This document shows positions 1 to 7,552 of a stretch of 64,000 nucleotides of DNA, one piece after another. How positions within the stretch are numbered: the stretch's first letter is position 1; each line of letters begins with the position of its first letter. The notes beneath the pieces were generated by a model that was given only the letters and a program-made list of their open reading frames with translations, did not search any database and was not told where the DNA came from. The position numbers and the translations under genes were made by a program. The DNA is from Chloroflexota bacterium (lineage in GTDB: Bacteria; Chloroflexota; Anaerolineae; Anaerolineales; Villigracilaceae), in the NCBI GenBank assembly GCA_016235445.1, contig JACRLB010000001.1:62001-126000 (forward strand), in the 5' to 3' direction.

Positions 1-180
1 GCGGGGGAGGGGCATGTTGTCTTTGTCCAAGGCGGGGCGGGTGAAGACCGGGGTGGTGCCTTCTGTCTTCGGAGCAGAATCAGGCGTCGGTTTAGATGGA
101 GGCGCGGGGGTTAAGTCGGCGCGAGTCTCTTCTTCGGATTTTAATAGTCGGCGTATTCTATCGTTATCTTCGTTGCTCAT
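1..180 (-). CDS. N-terminal part of a Pro-rich hypothetical protein (runs off the window)
   Basis: A minus-strand reading frame starts at ATG 180-178 and stays open for 60 codons to the window edge. The first part is charged (MSNEDNDRIRRLLKSEEE), then Pro/Thr-rich (TPAPPSKPTPDSAPKTEG). This pattern is common at the cytoplasmic N-terminus of membrane proteins in this group, before the first membrane segment, but no such segment lies in the visible part. The upstream Shine-Dalgarno is weak (AAAGG) and a 28-bp perfect palindrome lies 20 nt upstream. Function unknown. Confidence 0.6.
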   Translation of the reverse strand, partial: MSNEDNDRIRRLLKSEEETRADLTPAPPSKPTPDSAPKTEGTTPVFTRPALDKDNMPLPR

Positions 181-199
181 TTTTTGTACAACCTTTGAA

Positions 200-227
200 T
201 CCGCCAATCTTCGCGAAGATTGGCGGA
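200..227. repeat. 28-bp perfect palindrome
   Basis: TCCGCCAATCTTCG followed directly by its exact reverse complement, with no loop. It sits 20 nt upstream of the start of the gene at 180 and 7 nt from a MITE-like element whose inside contains related words (CCGCTAATCTTCGCCAATC). It could be an operator, a transcribed hairpin or a decayed end of a repeat. Confidence 0.8.
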
Positions 228-234
228 CAGGGAT

Positions 235-354
235 AGGACTTACGCAGAGTGATTTTTTTGTCCGCTAATCTTCGCCAATCCACGCGAATTTTTTAAAGGA
301 TTAGCGTAAATTCGTGGAGATTAGTGGACTCTTTCAAGGTTTTGCGTAAGTCCT
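235..354. mobile_element. MITE-like element, family 1, copy 1
   Basis: 120 bp bounded by perfect 12-bp terminal inverted repeats AGGACTTACGCA and TGCGTAAGTCCT. Further copies lie at 18449-18566 and 31453-31571. The inside forms a second long stem (CCGCTAATCT pairing with AGATTAGTGG). No coding capacity. The flanks share AGGGAT on both sides with one base of offset, a possible target duplication. It lies between the gene at 1-180 and the MaoC gene. Confidence 0.85.
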
Positions 355-361
355 GAGGGAT

Positions 362-811
362 TTATTTCGGCTTGCTCAATACCAGTAAATTCAACGTGCC
401 CTTCTGGCAGACTTCGTCATTTTGATTGCGGGCTTCGATGGATGCGATCAGTGAGCCGCCGCCGATGCGCGGCAGGGCTTTGGTTTCGGCAATGGTCAAC
501 ACGGCATGGACGGTGTCGCCGATGAAAAACGGTTTGACGAATCTCCAGCCTTCGATCTCGCGGAAGGCCAGCACCGTGCCTTCGAGCAGGCCTGTCTGCA
601 TAATCAGCCCGACAGAAATGGACATGCCCAACAAGCCATGCGCAATGCGCTGACCAAATTGAGTTTTGCTCGCGAAGGCCGCGTCGGTGTGAATCTGGTT
701 GTAATCGCCGGTCAGGCCTGCAAATGAAAAAATCGCATCTTCACTGATGGTGCGGCCTATGGTGGTTATGCTTTGTCCCACTGTAAATTCTTCAAAGTAA
801 AGTCCTGCCAT
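362..811 (-). CDS. MaoC-family dehydratase (R-specific enoyl-CoA hydratase-like)
   Basis: 149 aa, the normal length for a single hot-dog MaoC domain. The hydratase motif region is seen as GDYNQIHTDAAFA around residues 35-47, with the Asp and His of the catalytic D-x4-H pattern, followed by the overhanging segment AHGLLGMSIS. Families of this type hydrate trans-2-enoyl-CoA to (R)-3-hydroxyacyl-CoA, or related CoA esters, in the cytosol. Start supported by GAGGAG 8 nt upstream of ATG. It stands alone, divergent from the glycosidase at 1000, so the exact CoA substrate cannot be told. Confidence 0.85.
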   Translation of the reverse strand: MAGLYFEEFTVGQSITTIGRTISEDAIFSFAGLTGDYNQIHTDAAFASKTQFGQRIAHGLLGMSISVGLIMQTGLLEGTVLAFREIEGWRFVKPFFIGDTVHAVLTIAETKALPRIGGGSLIASIEARNQNDEVCQKGTLNLLVLSKPK

Positions 812-850
812 GAGTTAGTCTCCTCGTCCATTGATCTAAAATTCATTACC

Positions 851-908
851 ACGAAGGGTCACAAAGTTACACAAAGATGAATATCGGTTTTCCTTTGTGA
901 CCCTTCGT
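851..908. repeat. Inverted repeat (16-bp perfect arms)
   Basis: ACGAAGGGTCACAAAG at 851-866 is the exact reverse complement of 893-908, with 26 nt between. It lies in the divergent intergenic region between the MaoC gene and the glycosidase. Fragments of similar 'CCACAGAG/CTCTGTGG' type repeats are seen in other gaps of the window. Probably a degenerate repeated element, not an operator. Confidence 0.6.
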
Positions 909-964
909 CTCCTTTGTGGTAAAAAAATACTTTCACTCCAACTATCAAACTAAATTATACCCGT

Positions 965-992
965 TTGACCATCCACCATTCTGCTGTACAAT
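965..992 (+). promoter_or_regulatory. Promoter of the glycosidase gene, apparently leaderless
   Basis: -35 TTGACC at 965-970 and -10 TACAAT at 987-992, 16-bp spacer. The ATG of the next gene is only 7 nt beyond the -10 box, where the transcription start would be expected, and no Shine-Dalgarno sequence precedes it. Confidence 0.55.
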
Positions 993-999
993 ATGCCCC

Positions 1000-3384
1000 A
1001 TGCGCGACTGGTCATTATCTCTTGGCGACCCGCTCCACCTCACCCTGGCGGCGGATGCCCGCCTTTGCAAGCCGGATTACGTCAATGACCACATTTGGGA
1101 AGTGGAGCTTGGCAATGCCGACCCCGAACGAGCCGCCATTGCGCTCTACACAACCTTCGGCCTGCGCGCCCGCTCGATGCGTATTTTTTTGCGCTTCACC
1201 GAAGGCAGTACCACGGTTACAGACCCTAACACCTTCGTCACCAAACCGTCACTGCGGCGCTTCTACCCAAACTTCCTCACCCTTGATTTTGTTCCCCTCG
1301 AAAACCTTTTTGCAACTACAGATTTCTGGGTTCCCGAATCTCACACCATAGCCGGGCGCGTAACGCTCACTAACAAAAGCAACGCCGTCCGCCAGATCAA
1401 GCTCGAAGTCTGCGCCACCCTCGCCCCACTCGACGGCCAATCCATCATCCCCACTCAACAGCAACTCGTCAACATCCTGGCAGGACAAACCAGCGGAATC
1501 GCTCCTGTGATCTTTATGACGGGTGGCCCCAAGCACGGCCCCGGCCCGCACCCCTCGCTCCTGCTGGACCTGGAACTTGGTCCCGGTTCCACCCGCACAT
1601 TGGCCTTCGCTGAAGCCGCTCTCGACACCATCCCCGAAGCCTTTGAACTCGCCCGCAAAACCGCCGCCCGCTCCTGGCAGGCCGAACTCGCCCGCATCGA
1701 AATGCTGGATGCCTCGCAAGTCCTGGAAATCCGCACTGGTGACGTTGCCTGGGATGCCGCGCTCTCGTTCAGCCAGAAAGCCGCGCACGCCCTCTTCTTC
1801 AACGGCAATGGACATTTCCAAAATCCATCTTTCGTGACCGCCCGTCACATCGACCACGGCTTCTCGCGCAAAGGAGACGGCACCGACTACCCCCCCGCCT
1901 GGAACGGACAATTTCCGCTGGATGCGTATTATCTCTCCAGCATTTTGCACGGCGCTCCCAAGGTGACAAAAAACCTCCTGCTCAATTTCCTATCCACGCA
2001 GGATGAAGACGGCGAAGTGGATGGCAAACCCGGCATTGCAGGCCAGCGCGGGAGATTTCTCGCCGCCCCATTGCTCGCCAGCCTCGCATGGAAATATTAC
2101 CAAACCACGCAGGATGAAGTTTTTCTAGCCGATGTATTCCCGAAATTAATTAAATTCTTCTGGTCGTGGTTCTCCGGCCAGCACGACCGCAACCGCGACG
2201 GCGCGCCCGAGTGGGACAACATCCTGCAAACGGGTTTTGAAGACAACCCGCTCTTCGACGTTTGGAATCCCTGGTCGCAGGGCTTGGATATTTCACTCGT
2301 ACACAGCCCATCACTCGAAGCCATGCTGTACCGCGAAGCCCAGTCACTTGCAAAGATCGCAAAAAAACTCGGCAAGCCAGAGGAAGAGACATCACTCATT
2401 ACCGCCCAGGCTGGGACCCTCAAAACATCCATCGAAGCAAGTTGGAATCCGAACGCCAGTTTTTATTCCTACCGCGAGCGCGAAACGGGTTTGGTTTCAA
2501 CAGGCAGGGTACTTGCCAAACGCAAAGGCAACGGCAACATGCGCCCGAAGTTTGAGTCAGAGACGCCAGTGCGCCTGTTGATCGAGATTCAGACCAAAAG
2601 TCCAGGGGCGAAGCGGCCCGAAGTGGAGATCAGCGAATACTTCACCAAATCCAAAGGCGAGATCGAAACCATCCCCGGCCATCAATTCCAATGGCGCACG
2701 GGCGGGCTGGTGGCCACGAGCCAAAAAATCTACAACCGCATCGGGCGTGTCTCCGTCACTGGGCTGGATGAAAAAGACAAGATCACCGTCAGCATCATCG
2801 ACACGAACGGCGAAGACATCACGCTTGCATTGCCGCTCTGGGCCGAAGTACTCGAAAAGCAAAAAGCCTACGCAATGATCGGGCGCAACCTGATGATGGC
2901 CGAACGCTTTGACCGCCCATTTGGGATGCAGTTCCTGCCGATCTCTCCCGACCCCGAAGCTGAATCTGTTTCGATGAGCGTCAGCCTGCCTTGGAACATG
3001 CTCATCGCCGAAGGCCTGCTCGCCTACGGATTCCGCGCCGAAGCCACCCGCCTGACCGCGCATTTGATGAACGCCATCATCCAGAACTTAAAACAGAACC
3101 GCGCCTTCTATCAACGCTATCACGCTGAAAAAGGCGCAGGCATCGGCGAACGTAACTCCCTGCAAGGACTCGCCCCCGTTGGCTTGTTCATGCAAGCCCT
3201 GGGTGTGACGATTCTTTCGTCCACACGCGTGAAACTGGAAGGCAGGAATTTATTCCCCTGGCCTGTCACCGTCAAATACAAAGGCCTCACCATCGTCCGC
3301 GGCATGGAGCAGACCACAGTCACGTTTGTAAATGGAGCGAGTGTAATCGTGAAAGACGAACAGGCATGTGTGGTTGAGATGTGA
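1000..3384 (+). CDS. Six-hairpin (alpha/alpha)6 glycoside hydrolase, GH63-like
   Basis: 794 aa from the ATG at 1000 (MRDWSLSLGDP); an in-frame upstream start at 916 would add unconserved-looking residues that overlap the promoter. No signal peptide, so probably cytosolic. N-terminal beta-rich half, then an (alpha/alpha)6-type half with HIDHGFSRKGDGTDYPPAW, NGQFPLDAYYLS and GAPEWDN, which resemble the substrate-cleft segments of GH63/GH15-type glucosidases and trehalose or glucosylglycerate hydrolases. It probably trims alpha-linked glucosides. The exact GH family and substrate cannot be fixed by eye. Monocistronic; followed by a strong terminator. Confidence 0.7.
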   Translation: MRDWSLSLGDPLHLTLAADARLCKPDYVNDHIWEVELGNADPERAAIALYTTFGLRARSMRIFLRFTEGSTTVTDPNTFVTKPSLRRFYPNFLTLDFVPLENLFATTDFWVPESHTIAGRVTLTNKSNAVRQIKLEVCATLAPLDGQSIIPTQQQLVNILAGQTSGIAPVIFMTGGPKHGPGPHPSLLLDLELGPGSTRTLAFAEAALDTIPEAFELARKTAARSWQAELARIEMLDASQVLEIRTGDVAWDAALSFSQKAAHALFFNGNGHFQNPSFVTARHIDHGFSRKGDGTDYPPAWNGQFPLDAYYLSSILHGAPKVTKNLLLNFLSTQDEDGEVDGKPGIAGQRGRFLAAPLLASLAWKYYQTTQDEVFLADVFPKLIKFFWSWFSGQHDRNRDGAPEWDNILQTGFEDNPLFDVWNPWSQGLDISLVHSPSLEAMLYREAQSLAKIAKKLGKPEEETSLITAQAGTLKTSIEASWNPNASFYSYRERETGLVSTGRVLAKRKGNGNMRPKFESETPVRLLIEIQTKSPGAKRPEVEISEYFTKSKGEIETIPGHQFQWRTGGLVATSQKIYNRIGRVSVTGLDEKDKITVSIIDTNGEDITLALPLWAEVLEKQKAYAMIGRNLMMAERFDRPFGMQFLPISPDPEAESVSMSVSLPWNMLIAEGLLAYGFRAEATRLTAHLMNAIIQNLKQNRAFYQRYHAEKGAGIGERNSLQGLAPVGLFMQALGVTILSSTRVKLEGRNLFPWPVTVKYKGLTIVRGMEQTTVTFVNGASVIVKDEQACVVEM

Positions 3385-3394
3385 AACAGAAATT

Positions 3395-3429
3395 AAAAAA
3401 GTGACAGGCCTTATACCTGTCACTTTTTT
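3395..3429. terminator. Bidirectional rho-independent terminator
   Basis: A-run, GTGACAGG, short loop, CCTGTCAC, T-run. It separates the plus-strand glycosidase from the converging minus-strand gene ending at 3447 and can serve both. Confidence 0.9.
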
Positions 3430-3446
3430 GCAACATTCTATATGGG

Positions 3447-4166
3447 TTATTTCTCTATCGTGGTAATCGTAAACTCCCACAAACCGCTGATTTCGGCCTT
3501 GGCGATTTGATTCAAAAGACCTTTTGCCTTCTCTTTATCCACCGACTTGGCGTTGTCAACCAATTCAACAAAAATGCCGCTATTGTCGGTTTCTGTGCAT
3601 TTTGCCCTCAATCCGTAGGCACGTGCTTTAGGGTTGGTCTCCAGCCTTTGCTGGAATTCCTGGCACGGAGTGTACATTTCCCTTTGGGGGGCATACATTT
3701 CTATAACGGAGAATTGAATTGGGGTTGTAATATTTTCTATATCATCAATCCTATAGCGAACTAAAGCGCATCGTTCACCAAAATTTTTTCCGTCAGCCGT
3801 TTTTTCAGTGGTAAATTCAAATTCATCTGGATAGATTTCGTATGTGCTATAGAAAAGATGCCCAGGTGCTGGATACCACTCTCCGCCATCCAATGTGGTG
3901 AAGCATATTCCAATTTCTACACCGGTCTCTATAATTTTTGCCGAGGTAATCTGAACTGTAATTTCGTTTACAGTTTTGGATAATATTTCATTAGAAGGTT
4001 GTGGGGCTGGCGTGTCTGCTGGCTTGCCGAGATAAGGACCCTGTTCGCCAACCTGCGCGGCAGCTATTGTTTGTGGGCGGGAGGCGTAAAATCCAATTGC
4101 CGCCATGGCAGTCACGGTCAACAGACCAGCAACTACGAGGCCAAAGGGCATTTTATTAGATGTCAT
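3447..4166 (-). CDS. Membrane-anchored secreted protein of unknown function
   Basis: 239 aa. One N-terminal membrane segment (about residues 8-28, FGLVVAGLLTVTAMAAIGFY), then a short Pro-rich linker (KPADTPAPQPS) and an extracellular beta-rich domain with three cysteines (ICFTT, ERCALV, TPCQEF) and a fourth in RAKCTETDN, so two disulfides are possible. Its ATG follows the stop of the upstream gene by one base (TAA-T-ATG), so the two are co-translated. I recognise no family. AT-rich like the rest of the island. Confidence 0.75.
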   Translation of the reverse strand: MTSNKMPFGLVVAGLLTVTAMAAIGFYASRPQTIAAAQVGEQGPYLGKPADTPAPQPSNEILSKTVNEITVQITSAKIIETGVEIGICFTTLDGGEWYPAPGHLFYSTYEIYPDEFEFTTEKTADGKNFGERCALVRYRIDDIENITTPIQFSVIEMYAPQREMYTPCQEFQQRLETNPKARAYGLRAKCTETDNSGIFVELVDNAKSVDKEKAKGLLNQIAKAEISGLWEFTITTIEK

Positions 4167-4167
4167 A

Positions 4168-5226
4168 TTATCGAACTTCTATGGCAAGGCGGGGGGAATT
4201 GAATACAAATGCCGCTCTAACTTCCTCGTGCAAGATAGATTTATATGGATCAAATACGTACACAATTTGAATCTGATCTATTCCGGGTTTTTCAGACAAC
4301 TTAATTTCCGCATTGATAATCGCCTCTTCATTCTGATTTAAGTTAATCAGAAGCACGTTGCGATCATCTACATTAATCTGGTGAAAATTTTTAAATACAA
4401 GAAGTGCATATTCTGAAGCCATTTCTCCGTTCAAATTTGAAGCCCATATATCAAATTGATACAGTTCGCTTGTCTTACCACTGGACACATACAACTGCCG
4501 TTCTGAAGGATGGGTTGTTTCGCCTGGTTTGGGTTTCGCGGCAAACGAGACACCAAGTCCGAGGGCAACATCCCCCGGAACGGGTTCCCCTTCAATCACT
4601 TCCAAACCTTGAATTGCAGGTTTGCTTTTTCCAGATGAAATTATTTGGGCGCGACGTCCAACTACATCAACATCAAGTGCTGATCGAAAATTAGCATCCA
4701 AAGACCCATTATATGGGTCGGCAAAAGCAACGACAATTAAATCATGAACGCCCGGCGAAGTAATTGGTATTCGAATGGGTATTTCAAAATCTCCTCCGGG
4801 CAGAATATTGACTTCATGTAAAAGACCTATTTGCCCGTCCATTTCAAAGGGAATTTGTTGGTAATCCAAAATCACACTGACCAAAACAGTGGTTTTTCGG
4901 GATGTTGTTAGTATTAAAAGCGGATCGAGGGATTTTTTGTCGCCAAGGTCAATTTCCTCAGTTTGCGATCGGTATTCAGGAGGAGTCTTCCTCTCTTCAG
5001 GCCAAACAAAGCCGATTCCTATGCCTCGAGGACTACCCCACAGTGAATCTGTATGTACCTGATTGGAGAAATTGTTATGCTGAACAATATCATTAATATA
5101 GTCTTTTTCAATTGTCACTTCCGTGTGTTTTTTCAACGCTATAAATACGAAAACAACCGCACTGATTGTAAAAAAGACAGCAAAAAAGAAAATAACCGTA
5201 AATGATCTCGATTGTTTTTTTAACAT
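4168..5226 (-). CDS. Membrane-anchored secreted protein of unknown function
   Basis: 352 aa from the ATG at 5226 (MLKKQSRSF), chosen because GAAGAGAG lies about 8 nt upstream; an earlier in-frame start at 5295 would lie inside the terminator hairpin. One N-terminal membrane segment (about residues 9-31, TVIFFFAVFFTISAVVFVFI), the rest outside. Two similar halves can be seen, each ending in VHDLIVVAFADPYNGSLDA and IDQIQIVYVFDPYKSILHE, which suggests a duplicated beta-sandwich domain. Probably made together with the next gene (3447-4166). Function unknown. Confidence 0.75.
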   Translation of the reverse strand: MLKKQSRSFTVIFFFAVFFTISAVVFVFIALKKHTEVTIEKDYINDIVQHNNFSNQVHTDSLWGSPRGIGIGFVWPEERKTPPEYRSQTEEIDLGDKKSLDPLLILTTSRKTTVLVSVILDYQQIPFEMDGQIGLLHEVNILPGGDFEIPIRIPITSPGVHDLIVVAFADPYNGSLDANFRSALDVDVVGRRAQIISSGKSKPAIQGLEVIEGEPVPGDVALGLGVSFAAKPKPGETTHPSERQLYVSSGKTSELYQFDIWASNLNGEMASEYALLVFKNFHQINVDDRNVLLINLNQNEEAIINAEIKLSEKPGIDQIQIVYVFDPYKSILHEEVRAAFVFNSPRLAIEVR

Positions 5227-5247
5227 TATCTGTACTCTCTTCAAAAT

Positions 5248-5292
5248 GTTAAAAATATGCAGGCGTGTTGCGTTTTTCCTGCATATTTTCAA
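5248..5292 (-). terminator. Terminator or attenuator between two secreted-protein genes
   Basis: AAAATATGCAGG at 5252-5263 pairs with CCTGCATATTTT at 5278-5289; on the minus strand the stem is followed by TTTTTAACATTTT. It lies after the gene 5316-5885 and before 4168-5226, so it may end or weaken transcription into the next two genes. Confidence 0.75.
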
Positions 5293-5315
5293 CATTAAAT
5301 TATGGAAGGCTCGCC

Positions 5316-5885
5316 TTATGCGTTATCAGCTGTTGAAAAATTATTATCTATGTAATTATTCTTATGAAAATGGTGGTTCGATTTCGCTTTGATAAGCCGT
5401 GCTATGAGTTGGTTGAACGAAGTGGTGCAATATGCATAATTTCCTGAAAGGTGGTTCGAGCAACTGGCACGCCAATTGGCATCATTGCTTATTTTCAAGA
5501 AGCCATCTACCCAAATTTCGCCCTCCCACAAATCCGACGAACTTTGATGTCCTCCAAAGTGATCCCAGGAGCCAAAAGGTTTAGCAGGTGTTATCACAAA
5601 ATTCAACCAGGCATCTGTAGAGCCACGGCGTTTAGCCCTTCCGTTAATTAAGCCCGGTGTCATAGTTCTGGCAGTTGTATAACCAATCGCACCCGGATTA
5701 AACACCTGATATCCATATTGTCCAACAGTGCTGCCCACTGCGTTTATCTTAGTTTCCTGAAGAGTCACTACCTTGGTGTTGTATATCACGGAACCAATAT
5801 CATTTGCCCTTGCCGGGATAGTGGATGTTATTAACATCGCGAACATAGAAGATAACAGCAGGGCGAATCCAAAGTTTTTTAACAT
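5316..5885 (-). CDS. Small secreted protein of unknown function
   Basis: 189 aa. A clear signal peptide (MLKNFGFALLLSSMFAMLIT, cleavage likely after ARA at residue 27). The mature part is Gly/Asn/aromatic-rich with two cysteines (RASCSNHL, AYCTTS) that could form one disulfide, and a basic His/Asn-rich tail. Strong AGGAG 7 nt before ATG. It is the first gene behind the promoter at 5991-6019 that lies in the 3' end of a truncated luxR-type gene. Size, secretion and disulfide would fit a secreted peptide or toxin-like factor, but no family is recognised. Confidence 0.7.
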   Translation of the reverse strand: MLKNFGFALLLSSMFAMLITSTIPARANDIGSVIYNTKVVTLQETKINAVGSTVGQYGYQVFNPGAIGYTTARTMTPGLINGRAKRRGSTDAWLNFVITPAKPFGSWDHFGGHQSSSDLWEGEIWVDGFLKISNDANWRASCSNHLSGNYAYCTTSFNQLIARLIKAKSNHHFHKNNYIDNNFSTADNA

Positions 5886-5990
5886 TTTTTCTCCTTTTGC
5901 TATAGCTTGATTTTTTTAGAATTAACCTCGGGATTCTATCTTTGGTGTGTTGCCAATTTTTCACCTCCTTGCCAAATGAGTTACCCGTCG

Positions 5991-6019
5991 AGTATAGTAT
6001 TCTTGATGTTTTCATTCAA
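5991..6019 (-). promoter_or_regulatory. Promoter and leader, copy 1, in the 3' end of the truncated luxR copy
   Basis: Minus strand -35 TTGAAT (6019-6014), 17-bp spacer, -10 TATACT (5996-5991). The downstream leader contains AAGGAGG (about 5968-5962) well ahead of the real gene start. A matching arrangement with the same spacing lies at 9041-9069, and the leaders align (TAAYTCATTT..CAAGGAGG). The -35 box overlaps the stop codon of the luxR copy in both places. Confidence 0.65.
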
Positions 6020-6162
6020 TTACGGAAAACCCCACCTTTTCCCAGCCACCACAGAACAGCCTCTGTTCTTGATTTAACTCCCAGTTTTTTATAAATATTT
6101 GTCAGGTGCTTTTCTACAGTACTCAGTGCGACTCTAAGAGGTAAGTTACACGCATCATTAGA
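6016..6162 (-). pseudogene. Truncated duplicate of the small LuxR-type HTH gene
   Basis: Translating the minus strand up to the TGA at 6018-6016 gives LSTVEKHLTNIYKKLGVKSR and TEAVLWWLGKGGVFRN, nearly identical to the last 40 residues of the intact protein at 9066-9329. Upstream, homology fades (SNDACNLPLRVA against the intact SRGVCNQVLANSLQVT), a stop codon interrupts the frame, and a repeat (ACCCTGAAGGG.../...CCCTTCAGGGT) has replaced the 5' part. So only the recognition helix end and the promoter behind it were kept. Confidence 0.8.
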
Positions 6163-6170
6163 AAATTATG

Positions 6171-6241
6171 TGAAGGATACCAAACCCTGAAGGGATGACA
6201 CAAATGCCACAGCTTATAATCATTTGACCCCTTCAGGGTCT
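6171..6241. repeat. Short inverted repeat next to the truncated luxR copy
   Basis: ACCCTGAAGGG near 6184-6194 is matched by CCCTTCAGGGT near 6230-6240. It occupies the place where the 5' part of the luxR copy should be, so it may mark the breakpoint of the truncation. Confidence 0.55.
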
Positions 6242-6286
6242 TCGAGCAAATCGCGCAAGGCAAGTTATTTAACCGATTCAACCTCC

Positions 6287-7405
6287 CTATTTCCGATATT
6301 CCAATAATAAATAATCTCTCCCTATCCATTCTTTTGGCAAGCTATAGGTCTTAATAACTGTTCCATCAGCCGACACCAGCAGGACGCGACTGTTCATGCC
6401 GATTAAGAAATTATTTCCAAATGAAGAAATCATAAGCGTCTCATCAGATTCGTTTTTTAAAAAATCTTCTGGATTTATAACTGGCTGAAGCGTGGACATA
6501 TCCAACATCATTGCCGGGTAAGGCCCTTCCTGGCAACACCTCCTACTGTAATACCATATCCCATGATATTGATAGCGTCTGGTATTTTGTGTTGTATAAA
6601 TTAAAGCGTCAAAATTGGATATAGGAACTGAAAGAATATTTTTTTGTATTTGTAGTTCAAATACATTTAAAATGTTACTATCAGTGGGGAGCCAATAGAG
6701 GTGCTTAAGGTTTTGGTCGATAGTGACAAACTGCCAATTATTTCCTTGTGGTCCATTCAGCATTTTCTCCTCAATATCGCCTGAGTTAATATCGGCAAGG
6801 AACATTTTCACCTGGCTGCTTTCCTGAAGAACCCCAGATGTGCTGATAACAGCAATTTTGGAATTGTTTGCTTCAATAAAATTGAATACAGGGGCTTTAA
6901 GATCAGCAATCGTTTTTACAGAGAAATCATTTTGTACGACACTAATTTTCCCTTCTGCTGTGGCTAAAATCAACTTGCCTTGAATCGTACTCGCGAAACC
7001 TGAATTCAACCCGCCTAAAAATGAAGCAGGATCAAGGATTTGAACTTGTCCTGTCTCAAGGTTTACTTTTGCTAAATATTGTCCCGTGCCCCCACTCAAA
7101 AGTAAATAGAGGGTTAAATCTTGACCATAATAAGCAAAACCAATTTGGAGCGGGGGTTCATCAGGGTTATTGGCTATTCTGATTTGATTACCCAAATCAA
7201 TATCAGGGAAGCATTTTGGGGTATCCAAACAATTAATACGCAAAACAGAGCCGTCTAAATAAAGGGCCGTGATTGGGAAATGGTTTTGGATATCCGTAGC
7301 GGATTCACCTATACTGTTTGATTTAGCAAAAATAAAACCAATAATAGTAACAGTTAGTATGGCGGTTATCGCTAAGAAAATTATATAAAATGAGCGTTTT
7401 TTCAT
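6287..7405 (-). CDS. Membrane-anchored protein with beta-propeller-like outer domain
   Basis: 372 aa. One N-terminal membrane segment (about residues 6-28, YIIFLAITAILTVTIIGFIF), then an outer domain made of repeated beta-rich units with recurrent 'LATAEGKISVV', 'MFLADINSGDIEE', 'LDMSTLQPV', 'VLLVSADGTVIKTY' phrases, which look like blades of a propeller. A CCQEG motif and two further cysteines (INCLDTPKCF) could make disulfides. No good Shine-Dalgarno before ATG. Preceded by a terminator-like hairpin, so it may be its own unit. Function unknown. Confidence 0.7.
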   Translation of the reverse strand: MKKRSFYIIFLAITAILTVTIIGFIFAKSNSIGESATDIQNHFPITALYLDGSVLRINCLDTPKCFPDIDLGNQIRIANNPDEPPLQIGFAYYGQDLTLYLLLSGGTGQYLAKVNLETGQVQILDPASFLGGLNSGFASTIQGKLILATAEGKISVVQNDFSVKTIADLKAPVFNFIEANNSKIAVISTSGVLQESSQVKMFLADINSGDIEEKMLNGPQGNNWQFVTIDQNLKHLYWLPTDSNILNVFELQIQKNILSVPISNFDALIYTTQNTRRYQYHGIWYYSRRCCQEGPYPAMMLDMSTLQPVINPEDFLKNESDETLMISSFGNNFLIGMNSRVLLVSADGTVIKTYSLPKEWIGRDYLLLEYRK

Positions 7406-7430
7406 TGGAGCGCCTGATATGTTAAATTAA

Positions 7431-7487
7431 ATACAATGCCTTCGCCAATTTCATTTGCATCTTTGGTTTTCGACAAAGGCATTGTAT
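7431..7487 (-). terminator. Hairpin after the amidase-domain gene
   Basis: ATACAATGCCTT at 7431-7442 pairs with AAGGCATTGTAT at 7476-7487 (12 bp, long loop). On the minus strand it is followed by TTTAATTTAAC. It may end the transcript of the gene 7553-8908. Confidence 0.5.
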
Positions 7488-7552
7488 GGCTTGGTGGGTC
7501 AAAACATAAAGGAGTTTTTTTTTCAAATGAGTAGCTTTTTCAACTTCATGGC

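Noticed and set aside
14-268. Plus-strand frame of 84 codons at the window start
   Set aside because: It is the antisense of the minus-strand gene starting at 180 and runs into the palindrome and MITE-like element; no SD.
5800-6015. 71-codon minus frame over the promoter and signal-peptide region
   Set aside because: It overlaps the start of the secreted-protein gene in another frame and reads through the promoter and leader shared with 9041-9069.
6123-6329. 68-codon minus frame in front of the truncated luxR copy
   Set aside because: It is made of repeat sequence and the tail of the next gene; the real signal here is the luxR remnant in another frame.
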